Assembly (NCBI GenBank): GCA_013365365.1
Contig: JABVXU010000017.1
Span: 124,001 to 188,000 of the forward strand
Direction: 5' to 3'
Length of the DNA stretch: 64,000 nt
From: Cruorifilaria tuberocauda
Lineage: Eukaryota > Nematoda > Chromadorea > Rhabditida > Onchocercidae
Positions 23,356 to 37,677 of this stretch are shown here, piece after piece. The position numbers were made by a program, and so were the translations under genes. A model generated the notes under the pieces. The model searched no databases, was not told the origin of the DNA, and saw only the letters and a list, made by a program, of their open reading frames with translations. Positions within the stretch are counted from its first letter, which is position 1; each line of letters starts with the position of its first letter.

Positions 23356-24141
23356 CTAAATTAGTGATTGAATTTTGATAGTAGAATATCATATGGTTAG
23401 TGAAAAAGCCTAGTTTAGTTAGTTACCAAGTCCTAGCGGTGATTATGAAAACATTCTGATTAACTTCACAGAATGGTGAATGTTCAAAACTTGGGAAGAA
23501 GATAAGCCTTGAAAGAGCCGTGTGAGCATAAAGAACCGCATGTTTATTGTCGAGTCAGTCACTTAAGGTATACTCAACAAGATAACTTCAATACTTGATG
23601 ATTTACATAGTATCTATCGTCATAACTCTCCCCATTACAAAATTGACGCAATGTGCCTTAGCGTTATAAGCCAGATGGCAGAACCGACCCATCCCATACC
23701 TTTCACCAGAAAACCACTCATTCAAATTTGACGCTAACTTGGCGCTTTTTCCTAGATTCATTATGAAATAGAGGCGTTCCAAAGATCTTTCGCGGCAAAA
23801 AGTATACACATCAACAATGGCTAAAGTTGAGGCAAGTAGTATGTGAGCAGGAGCTGATTAGAGTAGGACTAGTTAAACTTCCTGACTCTATGCAATATGT
23901 TTTGTGTAACTAAACTACTATCCATACGAAGTTGTATTGATAGCATCTCACTGAACATGAAGTTGAGCTCCAATTTCACAGGTCAAATTGGACATCAAGA
24001 CAACAAATTAATAGACATATGGCATACAATTTATTTTTATGCACACTATTACTAATATTGATTAAAGGACGCATATGATAAGAACCATAATAAATGATAA
24101 ATGGATAAAATCTATGAAACACAGAGGGATCACCGGAGGTG
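23356..24141. other. Spacer between the orphan exon and CISD
   Basis: About 0.8 kb on the minus strand that may contain unrecognised upstream exons of the gene ending at 23257. Open frames near 23600-23810 and 23440-23560 are short and I cannot connect them by splicing. Confidence 0.35.
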
Positions 24142-25298
24142 TTATGCTCGGATCTTCTTCACAATAAGCGGTCCTACATTATCACCAGTGACTTGGTTAT
24201 GCTTGTTATGAGTTCCATCGCAATAAGGCCACTGCAATAAAGCGTCCATTAAAATTAAACAGCATTCTTCGCACAACAAAAAACTATCAGATCTATGTAT
24301 CAGACATAACATGAACTAGAGCAAAGGATGATTAATACCAAGTAAAAGATCGGAGGATATAATCAGTATGATGCATCATGAAAGAATATTCAAATACAAC
24401 ATAATTGATATGAAATTAAGCTTTATAATTGTTTATATGTTTAAAAAAATTTTTATAAAATTATAAGCGGCAAAATCTACTTACATATATTGCTCCTTTT
24501 AGTGACAGTTCTCAGAATTGCAGAAATTTAATTTCATATTTCTAATGTTCTCACTTCACGCTTATTTTGCTATATGAAGAGAGAACATCAAAGTATATTA
24601 AAATTGTTAGAATAAATACTTCAAAATATTTAATAAATTGTACATTACTACATTCTAATCGGAAACAAACTGGTACAAAATATGACAAAGTTAAGAGATG
24701 TTTCATTTCATTTCATTCATAAATTTCGTTGTTAAACAAGGAAAAAAATTAGGTGAAAGACTAACACTGCTAGTTCAACGAGTGATCAATGATGATCAAT
24801 GATATTACACCTAATGTTCAATTCAGTAATGTTAAAGCAATCTGTTGCACAACTTACATTATTGCTTTTCCAGCATCGACAGAATACTTTCTGTTCATCA
24901 ATGTCTTCTAAATCAACCGTCTCAACCACCTTAAAATTATAAAATACACAAAGAAAATACACATTAAAAATATGTTCCATCAATGTTAGACTCAGAAAGT
25001 ACATTACTTCATTAGTGACGTTACTATATAGCAGATAATCATCCTTCTAATAGCTAAAAACGGCTAGCAATGTTATCTCATGTGATTCAAATTAATATCT
25101 TTTAGAGGAATTATCGACGACTGTAACTGTATTTGTAAGACTTAATCTAGAAAATTTATGAATAAAAATTACTTTATCAGTGAAAAGCTTGATTTTATTG
25201 TTGATGCGGGTCTTTCGTTTTGACAAATTGAAACCAATATAATATCCAAACAATGCAGTGCCAATTAATGCGCCAATCCCGACCAGCCAGTTTTTCAT
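24142..25298 (-). CDS. CISD: CDGSH iron-sulfur domain protein (mitoNEET/NAF-1 family)
   Basis: A membrane-anchored 2Fe-2S protein of the outer mitochondrial or ER membrane involved in iron and redox balance. Three exons. The first (25298-25171) has a membrane anchor ([19 protein letters not shown]) and a basic stretch. The second (about 24929-24858) carries [20 protein letters not shown]. The third (24231-24142) starts at [18 protein letters not shown] and ends [11 protein letters not shown]. Together they form the full cluster signature C-x-C-x2-S-x3-P-x-C-D-G-T-H with three Cys and one His ligand. Two further ATGs lie upstream in frame; I chose the one just before the anchor. The assembled length (about 95 residues) is close to vertebrate mitoNEET. 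Confidence 0.92.
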
Positions 25299-25893
25299 CG
25301 TATGGCATTCTGTTAACAAAGGAAATATCACTTATTTATAGCTAAGCACTTCTGGAAAAGGAATATAAAATAAATAATTGGAATTATAAGACTTTCGAGA
25401 AACTGACACTGAAACATTTTTCTGAATCTAACAAAAACCATGAAATGTAAACATACGAGCTTCCTGAACTGGATTATAACCCATGGTCCGGATGTCTTAC
25501 TCTGAAAGTTACAAAAAATAATCAAGAACTTTTTTAACATTTTAGAGGAACCAAGTATCAAGGATGTAATTCGGAACTACCATTGATCATGGAGATGAAA
25601 TTTATTTTGCAAAATTTATATTTATTTCAAATTCAACACATGTATTCATCACTTTACTAACAAACAATCAAAAGTAATAATAGATAAAGCAAATAATAAA
25701 ATATGAAGTTAAAATGTCTGAATTCCATACTCCGTGACTTGTTGACAACTTTAAAGGTGCGAAGTAATACCAATTACATTAGAGAACAAGGAGCACAAAG
25801 AAATACACCGTTAATATTACATCACAAATGCTTACAAAGAAAATGATCCTCCATCAGATACTAAATGCCGGTATCACTGCAAAAGCATGATAA
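25299..25893. other. Spacer between METTL1 and CISD
   Basis: No coding sequence seen; short enough that the METTL1 3' end and CISD 5' region fill it. Confidence 0.4.
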
Positions 25894-27940
<2,047 letters not shown>

Positions 27941-28129
27941 TTAACTGCCTTGGTGAAATGCATCCTGCAAAATCTTAAAAGTGACTAAAACGTGGCAAAA
28001 CGTGATAAATAATTAGTTACTGCAAATGACAACACCATGAACAGAACGGGAATCACAACCAATAACCCCCGGTGTAGTTGTAGCTTCGGTTGTAGTCACT
28101 GGCATCAGTTATTAGTCTAATCATTCTTC

Positions 28130-29191
28130 ATGAACCCAAAAAAAATAAGCCGTAGCTTAACGTACTTCGATACTTATTCCAAACAAGTGAACTATCAATC
28201 TACGTATATACTTGCAGCATCTAAGATTCATAGTTTATTTCAAAAGCAACATGATACTTGTAAAAATGAATCACAGGGAAGCATTTCAAGTAATAACAAA
28301 AAAGAAACGAATTCCACAATTGGAAATCTCTGATTACTTTATACTACAAAGTAAATTTTAAAATTATTCAACACATCTTTAAGGTAAGTTATAGATATTA
28401 TGCGACGTTAATATTCGATTTTTCTAATTTTATTTTTACATATACTTCTCACAAAAGTATTGCATTAGTAATTTTAGCAAATAAGAAAGAAGGAGAACAG
28501 CTTGACTCTCAAAAAACGCATTGTCAAAAAAAAGAATTTCAACCATAATAAAGTCATAAAATTTATAGATTAATGAAGTGCAATCTATGTACATACAAAG
28601 CATCCAGATGGTATGAAAATAAAAAAAGATCCCGTAGACAAATCGAAAATAATGAATATGAACATGAGAGAATAGATTTGGCACTTATTCCACTGATAAA
28701 ATTATTTGATTAGGAAAACGTTATTAAATATGACACCAAAAGAAATAACAGGAAACTGAAAAAAGAAATGACACAGAATGATTACCAATAATAAAAGATA
28801 TAAATATAAACAAGTTTCTTTTACCAAAACTTAATTAAGCCACTCAGCAATTTTTCATGAAATTTCTTTCTTATAGACTAAATAACAGAAGTTTCTTTTA
28901 CCAAAATTTAATTAAACCACCAAACAATTTATGGTTTCTTATGAAATAAGCACTAAAGCATTATGATAGTCTATTATAAAAAGAATTAAAGCTTTAACAG
29001 ATTTCAACATGCAGAGGATATTACAAATGTGTAAATGCAGTTCATCTCCCCTAAAATATGGAAATTATTCTTTTACGCGTTTTAAAAATGTCAGGAAATC
29101 TTCAAGTTCAATAGTTAATTCAGAGTCAAGATATCCACTTCTCATCCTTGAGAATGATCAACAGCTTGATTTAATTTCTTCTGTCCTCTGA
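28130..29191 (+). CDS. Putative orphan protein, two exons
   Basis: No family recognised. Exon 1 (28130-28289) and exon 2 (29001-29191) join in matching phase (one base left over, two taken up) across an intron with GTAATA and TTAACAG ends, giving about 116 residues. The sequence is Ser/Lys/Asn-rich, with YILAASKIHSLFQKQHDTC in the first exon and MQRILQMCKCSSSPLKYG and YPLLILENDQQLDLI in the second. No signal peptide or membrane span. It lies on the strand opposite to its neighbours METTL1 and HSPA13. Without splicing, exon 1 remains open to 28333. Treat as tentative. Confidence 0.35.
28814..28930 (+). repeat. Pair of 40-bp direct repeats
   Basis: Bases 28814-28853 and 28891-28930 both begin GTTTCTTTTACCAAAA and run on through TTAATTAA-like sequence to CAATTT, with about five differences in 40. 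They lie in the intron of the tentative orphan gene. Confidence 0.8.
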
Positions 29192-29351
29192 AGACGTGAT
29201 GTTTCCTGAGTTTAACTGGTAATTCTATAGCGGACACCTAAACCATATGATTAAGCATGATAAAATTGAATGATTTCAAAAAAAATTCAACTCACTATCA
29301 TTTGTGAAATATAATTTGAACTTCCAAATCTCAATTCGCTGCATGAATGCC

Positions 29352-32292
29352 CTATTTTAGTAATAATAACAAATGAAAAATTGAATCTGCAAAATTAAGC
29401 AGCAAATCTGGTATAATCAGTTCCGAAAGCATATTGCTGGGTTCGACACAAACCTGGAGAGGCCAACCACCACTGATAACACCAGCTTGTATGGAAGCAC
29501 CAGTCACAACAGCTAATTCCGGATCAACACCATAATTTGGTGCCTTGCTGAAAGTAATCAAATACAACGAGATCGTTTAAAATTTCAAGTGATCTGTTCA
29601 GAATGAAGATAAAACACTTAAGCACTACTCGACTCAATTTATACAGATACTGGACCAACCCTTCAATGATCAATCATGTATTTCTTTCAATTGTTATCGG
29701 AACAATAATCTATGCTTAAATCTTTTCTCTTTATTACGCTAATCTTATCCATTCACTTTTTTAAAATTTGTAGTTTCAGAAATTAGGAATTTACCCGAAA
29801 TAGCGACCAACAACAGAACGTACGCGTGGAATACGAGTTGAACCACCAACTAATACAATTTCGTCGATATCGGATGCTTTTATTTTAGCGTCATTTAAAG
29901 CTGCTTCTATTGGTTCTGTGATACTTTCAAACAAATCCTCGTTCAAAAATTCGAAGTTTTCGCGTGTTAGCTGAAAATCAAAATTTATTTTTCCTTCGAA
30001 AAATGTTTAGAAGTTTGATTTTTAAATAAAATTTTAAAACCTTGTAATCTTATAATTATTACTCTATAATGTATCTTTCCAAGTGATCGCAAATTTAAAT
30101 CGATATTGGTGACAGGAACTGTAGTGAGCTGAATTTTTGCAGATTCAATTTCAAGACGCAATTGCTGGATATCTTCCTTATCAGTAAGCACCTTGCCATA
30201 ATCCTGTTCTATATGCTGCAAATGAATAAAGTACATATTAAGTTTAAATACAGTTACAATTAATTTTATTACTTCCAATTTAGAAGTATCAACTATGATT
30301 GATATTAATCAGCTTAAATCGACCGATAAACCAAGTTAACGCAAAATGTGATCGCTTCTTAGCTCATAAAGTGCCATCTAGATTTCATGATTACAAAGGA
30401 AAAATAACATGCAAACAATATATTAACCCGTATCAAATGATTTTGAACACGATCATTAAAATCTTGACCGCCAAGCCTATTGTTGCCAGCCATTGCTACA
30501 GTTATAAAAATACCTCCCTGCAACCACAGTATTGAAACATCTAGTGTACCGCCACCTTAAATGAGATATTTATTAAAATCATGACAAAACAAAACAACCA
30601 ATTAAAGAGGATGAATGAGGAAAACGGCTATATGTTCCGCAGTGTTCTTGGATTTTACAACCAATTATATATGCAGAAATACACATTTTATGATTATAAC
30701 TATACATTATAAAAATACACAAATTAACACTACCTAGATCAACTACAACAATGTATTCAACATTTTTTTTCTTATGTAAACCGTAAGCAAGGGAAGCTGC
30801 AGTTGGCTCACTAATTACACGACGACTTTCCATTCCTGAAAACGGAATGTAATCAATAAAAAAATCGTGTATAAGGTACTGATCTTGATGTATATACGAA
30901 TTTGAAAAATTATAGTATCCCAAATAGTGTGACAATGATTTTTTTCCCGTGGTTAATAACAAACCGGCTTTTTCAACAGCCAGTGCAGTAGCATTTCGCT
31001 GTTCATCGTTGAATTCAGCTGGAACAGAAATAACTGCGTGAATAATTTCTGTCCCATATTTCTTCTCAGCTGCTTTCCGAAGATAGTTTATTATTATTCC
31101 GCCAACCTCTTCTGGTGTTATTCTCCTAAAAAATAAGACTAGATTAGCAAGCTATGGAAGCCTTCTAATTCTGAGGAATTGAATAGAAATTTTAAAACAG
31201 TTAATTTCATCCAAATAATATTCGAGTTACATCTTGGATGTGCATTTGGAGAAATTTCTTGACTTACTTGATAACATTATTTTCTAACGGTATGACAAAA
31301 ATTGCGCGTCCTTCTGCATCTAAGTCAATTTTAAATGGGTATCGTTTTCTATCATCCTGCAATAAAATTTTGCAAATTTTTAACGCATCTAGTCAGAAAA
31401 TTTTTGTATTTAAAAAATAATGCAACAGAATTTCAGCATTTTAAATGTTTTCTCAAACAAGATTTCCTATCTACAATTCGATTCTCTGATTTCCATTTCT
31501 TTCCATGCCTTCGTTCCGTTATAGTATAATAAAATGTTAACCGTGAAACCAAATAGAAATAAAACATTCATACAGCTTTATATGTAGCAATATAAAAATA
31601 TCACTTGAAATTGTGGATCGTCTTTAGACAACTTTCTACCAATAAAACGTTTGGCATCATATATTGTTCGGAAAGGATTGTGTTCTTGTTGTTGAACAGC
31701 TTTTGAACCCACAATTACAGTACCATTTGGTCTATAATTTTTTAATGACATCAGGAAATAGGAGATTACAGAATTTTATTAGCAGCCCGGAAGGTGGAAA
31801 GAATGACTACAAACGGTAACTTACAAAAAAGCAATAACGCTTGGAACACTTTGTCGCCCTGTTTCATCAGCAATTATATCGGTTGTCCCAGTGACAGCTT
31901 GATATATGCCAATTGATGAAAATGTTGTGCCCAAATCGATTGCAGCAATTTTTGGTGCTGGAGGAGGCAATCCATACCTCCGAGTCAAATAACCAGCCAG
32001 AAGTAATGATAGTAAAGATGTTCCTGAATTCGCGAATATCGAAGAAGTACACGAGTTGACTCATTTTACAACTAAATTCTTAAAATACAATTTGAAAAAT
32101 GTCATGTCACTTTTAAAGGGCGAGTAACTGTTAAGCAACACAACATATTCAGATGATCTTATGTATCTCACCTTACTGCTGGGAAATGAATAAGATACTG
32201 GAAGTAAATACAGAGCAGTACAGCAGAACATATGAATGCGTAACGTAAACAATAGACTGTAATTTACCTAATAATGATAATGACAACGACAT
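29352..32292 (-). CDS. HSPA13: HSPA13/STCH-type Hsp70 (ER microsomal ATPase without substrate-binding domain)
   Basis: An Hsp70 ATPase-domain protein of the secretory pathway. The first exon (from 32292) gives MSLSLSLLG and joins in phase to [20 protein letters not shown], the hydrophobic N-terminal signal or anchor found in STCH. Next come [20 protein letters not shown] (phosphate loop 1), [14 protein letters not shown] (about 31740-31605), [36 protein letters not shown] (about 31130-30965), [29 protein letters not shown] with [14 protein letters not shown] (about 30555-30425), a helical exon (30210-30070), [19 protein letters not shown] (about 29970-29800), and [20 protein letters not shown]. 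The protein ends about 30 residues later, with no peptide-binding domain, as is normal for STCH. A further in-frame ATG at 32355 would lengthen the N-terminus and spoil the signal. Confidence 0.93.
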
Positions 32293-33258
32293 ATGCGGCC
32301 GTACTGTTGAAATCTCCAGGTGTGATGTTTTAAAGATATCTCGATCGTAACACAAATGATATCATGTTGTACTATAATAATATACTATTACTATTATTTT
32401 TTATTACGCTATGTACAATACTGTTGACGTACGTTATAATAATTAATAGTTTAATTTAAGAGAGCAGACATTAGAAAAGACTACTTAGTAAAGAAAAACC
32501 GACGCAGTTGATTGCAGTTAAAATTAACATATAACTCTTCGCGGCTAACCGTGAAATACGGAATTTCTTGTAATTAACGTGGAAAGAATTTCTCGAAATT
32601 AGTTAGCGAGGAGAGCTAGAAGTTGTCTCTTTGAGTACCTATGTCCCTTGTTTTTGAGTTAAAATTAGATTGAGAAATTTCTTAGAGTAGTAAAAGAATC
32701 TTTAAAGATACAGTTAAATGCTCAATTTATAAATTTCTCCGATCCAAAAATATTCAAATATTGGGAGACTGATTTCAAGTTTATGAAGAAATAGAATTCA
32801 GTGAAATGAATTATTTATAGTGGTGTTCATCATACTGAGCGGTTAAATTCTAACGTCCTTCTGAAAGGTTACAAAAATTTCAATCAGATTACTGGGAATA
32901 GGATATTTGCAACCCTACAGGTAGATTAATTGGTAACAAGCTGGTTACACGAGTACTTTTTCAATACTCCAATTTAATCAATTAATTCTAATCAGTCATA
33001 ATATCCAGGCATATAACTCTATGCTATATTCTGCTGTCAAACGCTTTGATCTTCGCATCTATTCAAAAGGAGAATCAAATCATAAATTAAATTTTAAAGC
33101 ATAAAATATATTTGTAGAATAAGAGCGGACAAATTATGAGATTAAAATGGGAGTAAAAATCTTGAAATTAAAAGATAAACAAATAAAGAAACTATTCAGA
33201 ATTTCTCTGATTTTAAAAATGCAAGTGCAAGTTTTACAAAATTTCAGTACTAAATCCA
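32293..33258. other. Divergent intergenic region between HSPA13 and the phosphatase
   Basis: About 0.97 kb separating two genes transcribed outward. No coding sequence seen. A TTTCAG lies just before the phosphatase ATG (acceptor at about 33246) and may be a spliced-leader acceptor. Confidence 0.45.
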
Positions 33259-36200
33259 ATGTCTCCAAATCTGGTAATTCAGAATTGTTTACCATGTCCA
33301 CCATTGCATCAGGAAGAAATTGATCGACTTATTCATGGAATGCTGAGTGCTTGCGGTGGAGAACGTCCCCTTAATGAATTGATCGCTTTGGAAAAACTTT
33401 TTTTTGTAAGAATGATTACTTTGTTTTAAAAATGAAATAAGGCAAGAAAGAATGAAACTGTAGTAATTCTTCCAAGAAATTCGAGATTTTACTTCCTATT
33501 GCGGACTACCGAAATGAATCACTAAGAATGTAGTTTATGAAAATTGCTGACACTCGTGATGAGTCTATATTGTCTTCGAATGCTTCAAATACTCTTCTCA
33601 ATAATTGGGTATCTCAAAACAACAACAACAACATGGCGACAATCTCACCCGTTGCAGATTTGTCATAAAACAGTTGATCTGTTAAGAGAATGTGGCACAT
33701 TGGAATACATTCATGATCCGGAAGGTGTCGCTATATTTGGTGACCTGCACGGCAGTTTGTATGATTTATTCCGAGGAATAAAGGATGCTGGTTGGCCCAC
33801 CGAAAGAACTTTAATATTCCTCGGTTAGCTATAAACCACTCTGCCAACGTTCAAATTCTTTAAACATATAAACAATTATTTTTCATATATTAACATATAA
33901 TACATACATATATATGATACATATACATACAAGTATGCATATAATACGTTGCATTACAAACTTGTTCAGTGATGTAAATCAAAAAATCTTCCATTACATC
34001 CTTTCGAAATTGAAAATCAAAATGTAAATCGAATGCTATCAATAGGTGATTATGTTGATCGCGGGAAGTATTCCCTCGAGTTGTTATTACTACTTTTCTT
34101 GTTCAAATTACGATATCCAAAACGAATGTACATGTTACGCGGCAATCATGAAACAATGAGTCAATGTTATGCAAATAAAGATGAGGAACGTGGGTTAATT
34201 CGAAATGTGCGTACATTTCTTCTTGTAACGTGAACTTGATGACTGTCTTTATTTCAACTGCTTCTCCGATTATTTTCATTATTTCATTGATCCGCTGAAA
34301 ATTTGTTGTATGTTGCCAGATATCTTGATCCACATCTTGATTTGTGAAATGAAATTTACATTTTGAAGTTCCATAATTACGCATTTAAGCAATTTAAATT
34401 AATTAATAGGGTGAAAATTTTGTCTTTACAGATTGAGCGCTGTTATCCGAATGCTAGTAGGAATTTGATATTATTTAATATCAATTTTGTTTTCGATCAT
34501 TTACCTCTTGCTGCTATATTATCAGGTATAGTGCAGTTGTGTGTTAATATTTTGCTTGTTTTACGTTATCAATGGTTTTCACAAGTTTAGGAATGTGTAA
34601 ATGAAAAAATTGAAATAGGCAGAATGAACCGTAGCACTTATTCCAGATCAAGTATTGCTTTGTCATGGCGGTATCTCGCAATTTATAAGATCGCGTGAAG
34701 ACATCGCACAGATACCACGTCCATTAACATGGCTTGCTCCAAAAATAAACGTCTTACATATAAGCATAATGACAGATATTTTATGGGCTGATCCATCTAA
34801 AGACATAACGTATACTTTTGTTAAAATTTTTGCACATCCGTTCATTTCACTCGCCAATGAGATGGCAATGGTTCGATGCAAAATTACTCAAAGCGATAGA
34901 ATGTTTAGTACGATTGATTGAGAAAACTTGGAATTGTAATATAGGTAAATGATAAAAGCAAACTTATGCATGTGTAAATTCACTTCCAATTTTGGCTTCG
35001 ATTGTATTAAAAAATGCTGTGTTACATAAACTTTATCTTCTATGTTATAGTTTCGGAAAGCAATTTCCAATATTCAGGTCGAAATATTCACCTTCCGGAC
35101 GCGGTGCATCATATTTTTTCAGTCGGAGAGCACTGAAAGAGAAGCTACGAGAATTAAATTGTCGAGCTCTCATACGTGGTCATCAAGCTAATACAGTAGG
35201 TTTAACGGAATTTAATGGAAATCATACACTAATCACATAAGTGTTGCAAAGGTTTGAAGGAACATTCTTCATTAACTCATTATTAGTTATTTAAAATAAT
35301 CACTCCTTCTATTTATTTTTTTTTTGTAATTTCTTGCAAATGACGAATTCCTGTCATTGATATTATCAAACAAACTTCATCAAACCTATCAGGTAAAAAA
35401 TCATGCACTATTGGTTGAAGATGTTAATCTTTTTTCTTACTGATAACGATGAGATGAGCGAATATGGGTATTTAATGGAGAAGAGTGAAGTAAGCAGAAG
35501 TTAATAAGCAACTTAGATGCTTTCATTATAAAATAAAATGAATCAATGATTTTCTTCTGTATCATTATAGAGTGGATTTGTAAAGGTATTCAACGGTCTC
35601 TGCTATACGGTTCACTCATCGCCCGCATCTGGTGATGAATATTATGTTGCAGCTATTTTGTTGCTCAATTTTGATGAAAGCACAAAACTCCTCACAGGTC
35701 GTGCAGTATATCACTCTACAAAGGGAAATTTGAAGCATTTGAGGAAAGATTTGATTGTAAACTTTGAGGAGGTCAGGTATGGTCAGACATCTAACTTCTT
35801 CCTGTATCATTTATTTATTTCATATAAATATTAGGAAATTCAATTTAAACATTTCATTCTCTATTTTTATATTCCATGAAATTGTATGCAGCAGAAAACA
35901 TAAATATCCAGTACTTACTTCTAGACATCTTTATCCACTCGATCCAGTTGATCAACTTGCATCACAATGTTGGTCATGTATGAAGTTTATGGAAGGTATA
36001 TCAGAAGCAATTTTCAAATGGCAACGATGTCTTTCGCATTTCGATTACTATATGATCATGCAAGTTTGTTGTTATTAATCATTTTAAAAACTTGAAAGAA
36101 TTAGAAATACGAATAAGAAAAGGATGGGTAGAAAATGGATATCAGATTTTTCTGGAAAAATTAAATCAAATGCTTCTTTCATTTGACATGAAGTTTGAAC

Positions 36201-37001
36201 AAATATAATTAAATTTTCTTTCTTTTATTGCACACAATTTTCATTTAAAGAAATGAATAAAAATTTCAGGAATATCGAATTGGTGAATATAACTTCCTGT
36301 TCGAAGAAGATTTCTTTGACGAAATGGACACTATAACGGAAGATAATCTCCATGAACTGTACAAGATTGCTGCGCTTCGATATCCTAAATTTCTCAATTT
36401 TTTAGTAAATGAAAATTGTATGCTTGCGAAATAATCAATTTCTTATAATGTGTGCGATGACCATAGATTAGAGAAATAATATATTGATTGATGAATAATT
36501 GGCTGTGAAAAAACTGATAGTTTGTATAATTGAGCTATTTTAACGAAGTACAAATAGAACATATTAATCAGTATTGCTTAATCAACTGTATTGTAATTTT
36601 TTTGATCGTTACTATTGAAAGACTTTGTTTAAGATTTGTTGACTGTTGGTGGAATGCAACGGCCAGATGAAGCACCAGAATACGATTTCAAATTCGTACT
36701 ACCTCTATCCGAAGAAAGATGGCCATTTCTAGAAATTCATGACTGGTAAGGTGCATCTTTGAAAGTACTGCTTGTTTCAATTTCATTATTTGAACTAGTA
36801 ATTTTTTACCTTGAAAAATTTTCCTTACCATTTTTATACTGTAGGGATACTTTACGTCCAGTTCTATTGAAATTTCTGTACTTTTATGCGACAAATAATG
36901 GTAAGTTGAATTTGAGTTATAAAAATCTAATTGATGCAGCAAAATCGTTACTGTTCAAATTCTTTTTTTTTACAGATATTAACGAAGACAAAATTAAGTG
37001 A
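33259..37001 (+). CDS. PP1-like serine/threonine phosphatase with long C-terminal extension
   Basis: A metallophosphatase of the PPP family with all metal and catalytic motifs: GDLHGS (exon 33658-33823), GDYVDRG and RGNHET (34045-34207), CHGG (about 34630-34810) and RGHQ (about 35080-35195). The start at 33259 opens MSPNLVIQNCLPCPPLHQEE and joins in phase to ICHKTVDLLRECG. The next exon (35580-35775) supplies the last core strands (VFNGLCYTVHSSPASGDEYY) then TGRAVYHSTKGN. Exons at about 35895-36060, 36270-36435, 36632-36738, 36847-36900 and 36976-37001 add a tail of roughly 200 residues, with PDEAPEYDFKFVLPLSEERW and TLRPVLLKFLYFY, that I cannot assign. The exon encoding EFNGNHTLIT runs into a stop (35238-35240) with no GT donor; an earlier donor at 35196 keeps the frame but drops 13 residues. 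Core call is firm; the whole-gene model less so. Confidence 0.72.
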
Positions 37002-37677
37002 TCAAATAATCCTGATAATTCAAATATAATCTCTTAAGAACTAGTGAAATATTAAAATGAATTTATGTGGATTGAAAGATTACTAGTTAATAATTACACA
37101 AATATGAGAATTTATAAGCGTAAACTAATTTACAATATAAATTGACCTCGCGAGTACTGAATTACGTTTACGCAGCTTTTTATGAATTATTCTTTCTTCT
37201 TCGAATTATTTTCACTCAAATATCTTGTGGATATCATTATTAAAAATATATATTTATCAGATTTTTGTAAAAGATTGATACATAGTACTATTTGGCTTGT
37301 TCGTTTTACAAAAACTTGTATGAATAAAGAATTGCAACCAAAACGACGGATTGAATTAATTTACTGCAAGTATTATTAACAAAAATGGTCGTTTATTTCA
37401 ATTCTAGAAACAAACATTTTTTATCCTTTAAAGCAGTTGAGTCTCTCATATTCTTCCAGGCTTGATTCACCAATTTTGAAGAATAGTACTTCATTTATTT
37501 ATTTATTTTTTGTCTTAATAGTTTATATTTATAATATTTTATCACTGGATTGTCTTATTAAACAAATAATTTATCACATTTATAGTTAGTTGAAATAATA
37601 GAAAAATGTTTAATACAAACTGAGCCATTTGAATGATGCAATGAAAAATATTTGCAGAATAGCATGAGATTATAATT
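37002..37677. other. Convergent 3' spacer
   Basis: AT-rich 3' region between two genes that converge. No further coding exon seen. Confidence 0.4.

Noticed and set aside
23603..23809. Frame containing NLNEWFSGERYGMGRFCHL as a possible neuropeptide precursor exon
   Set aside because: No signal peptide, no regular dibasic spacing, and no phase-compatible join to the exon at 23257.
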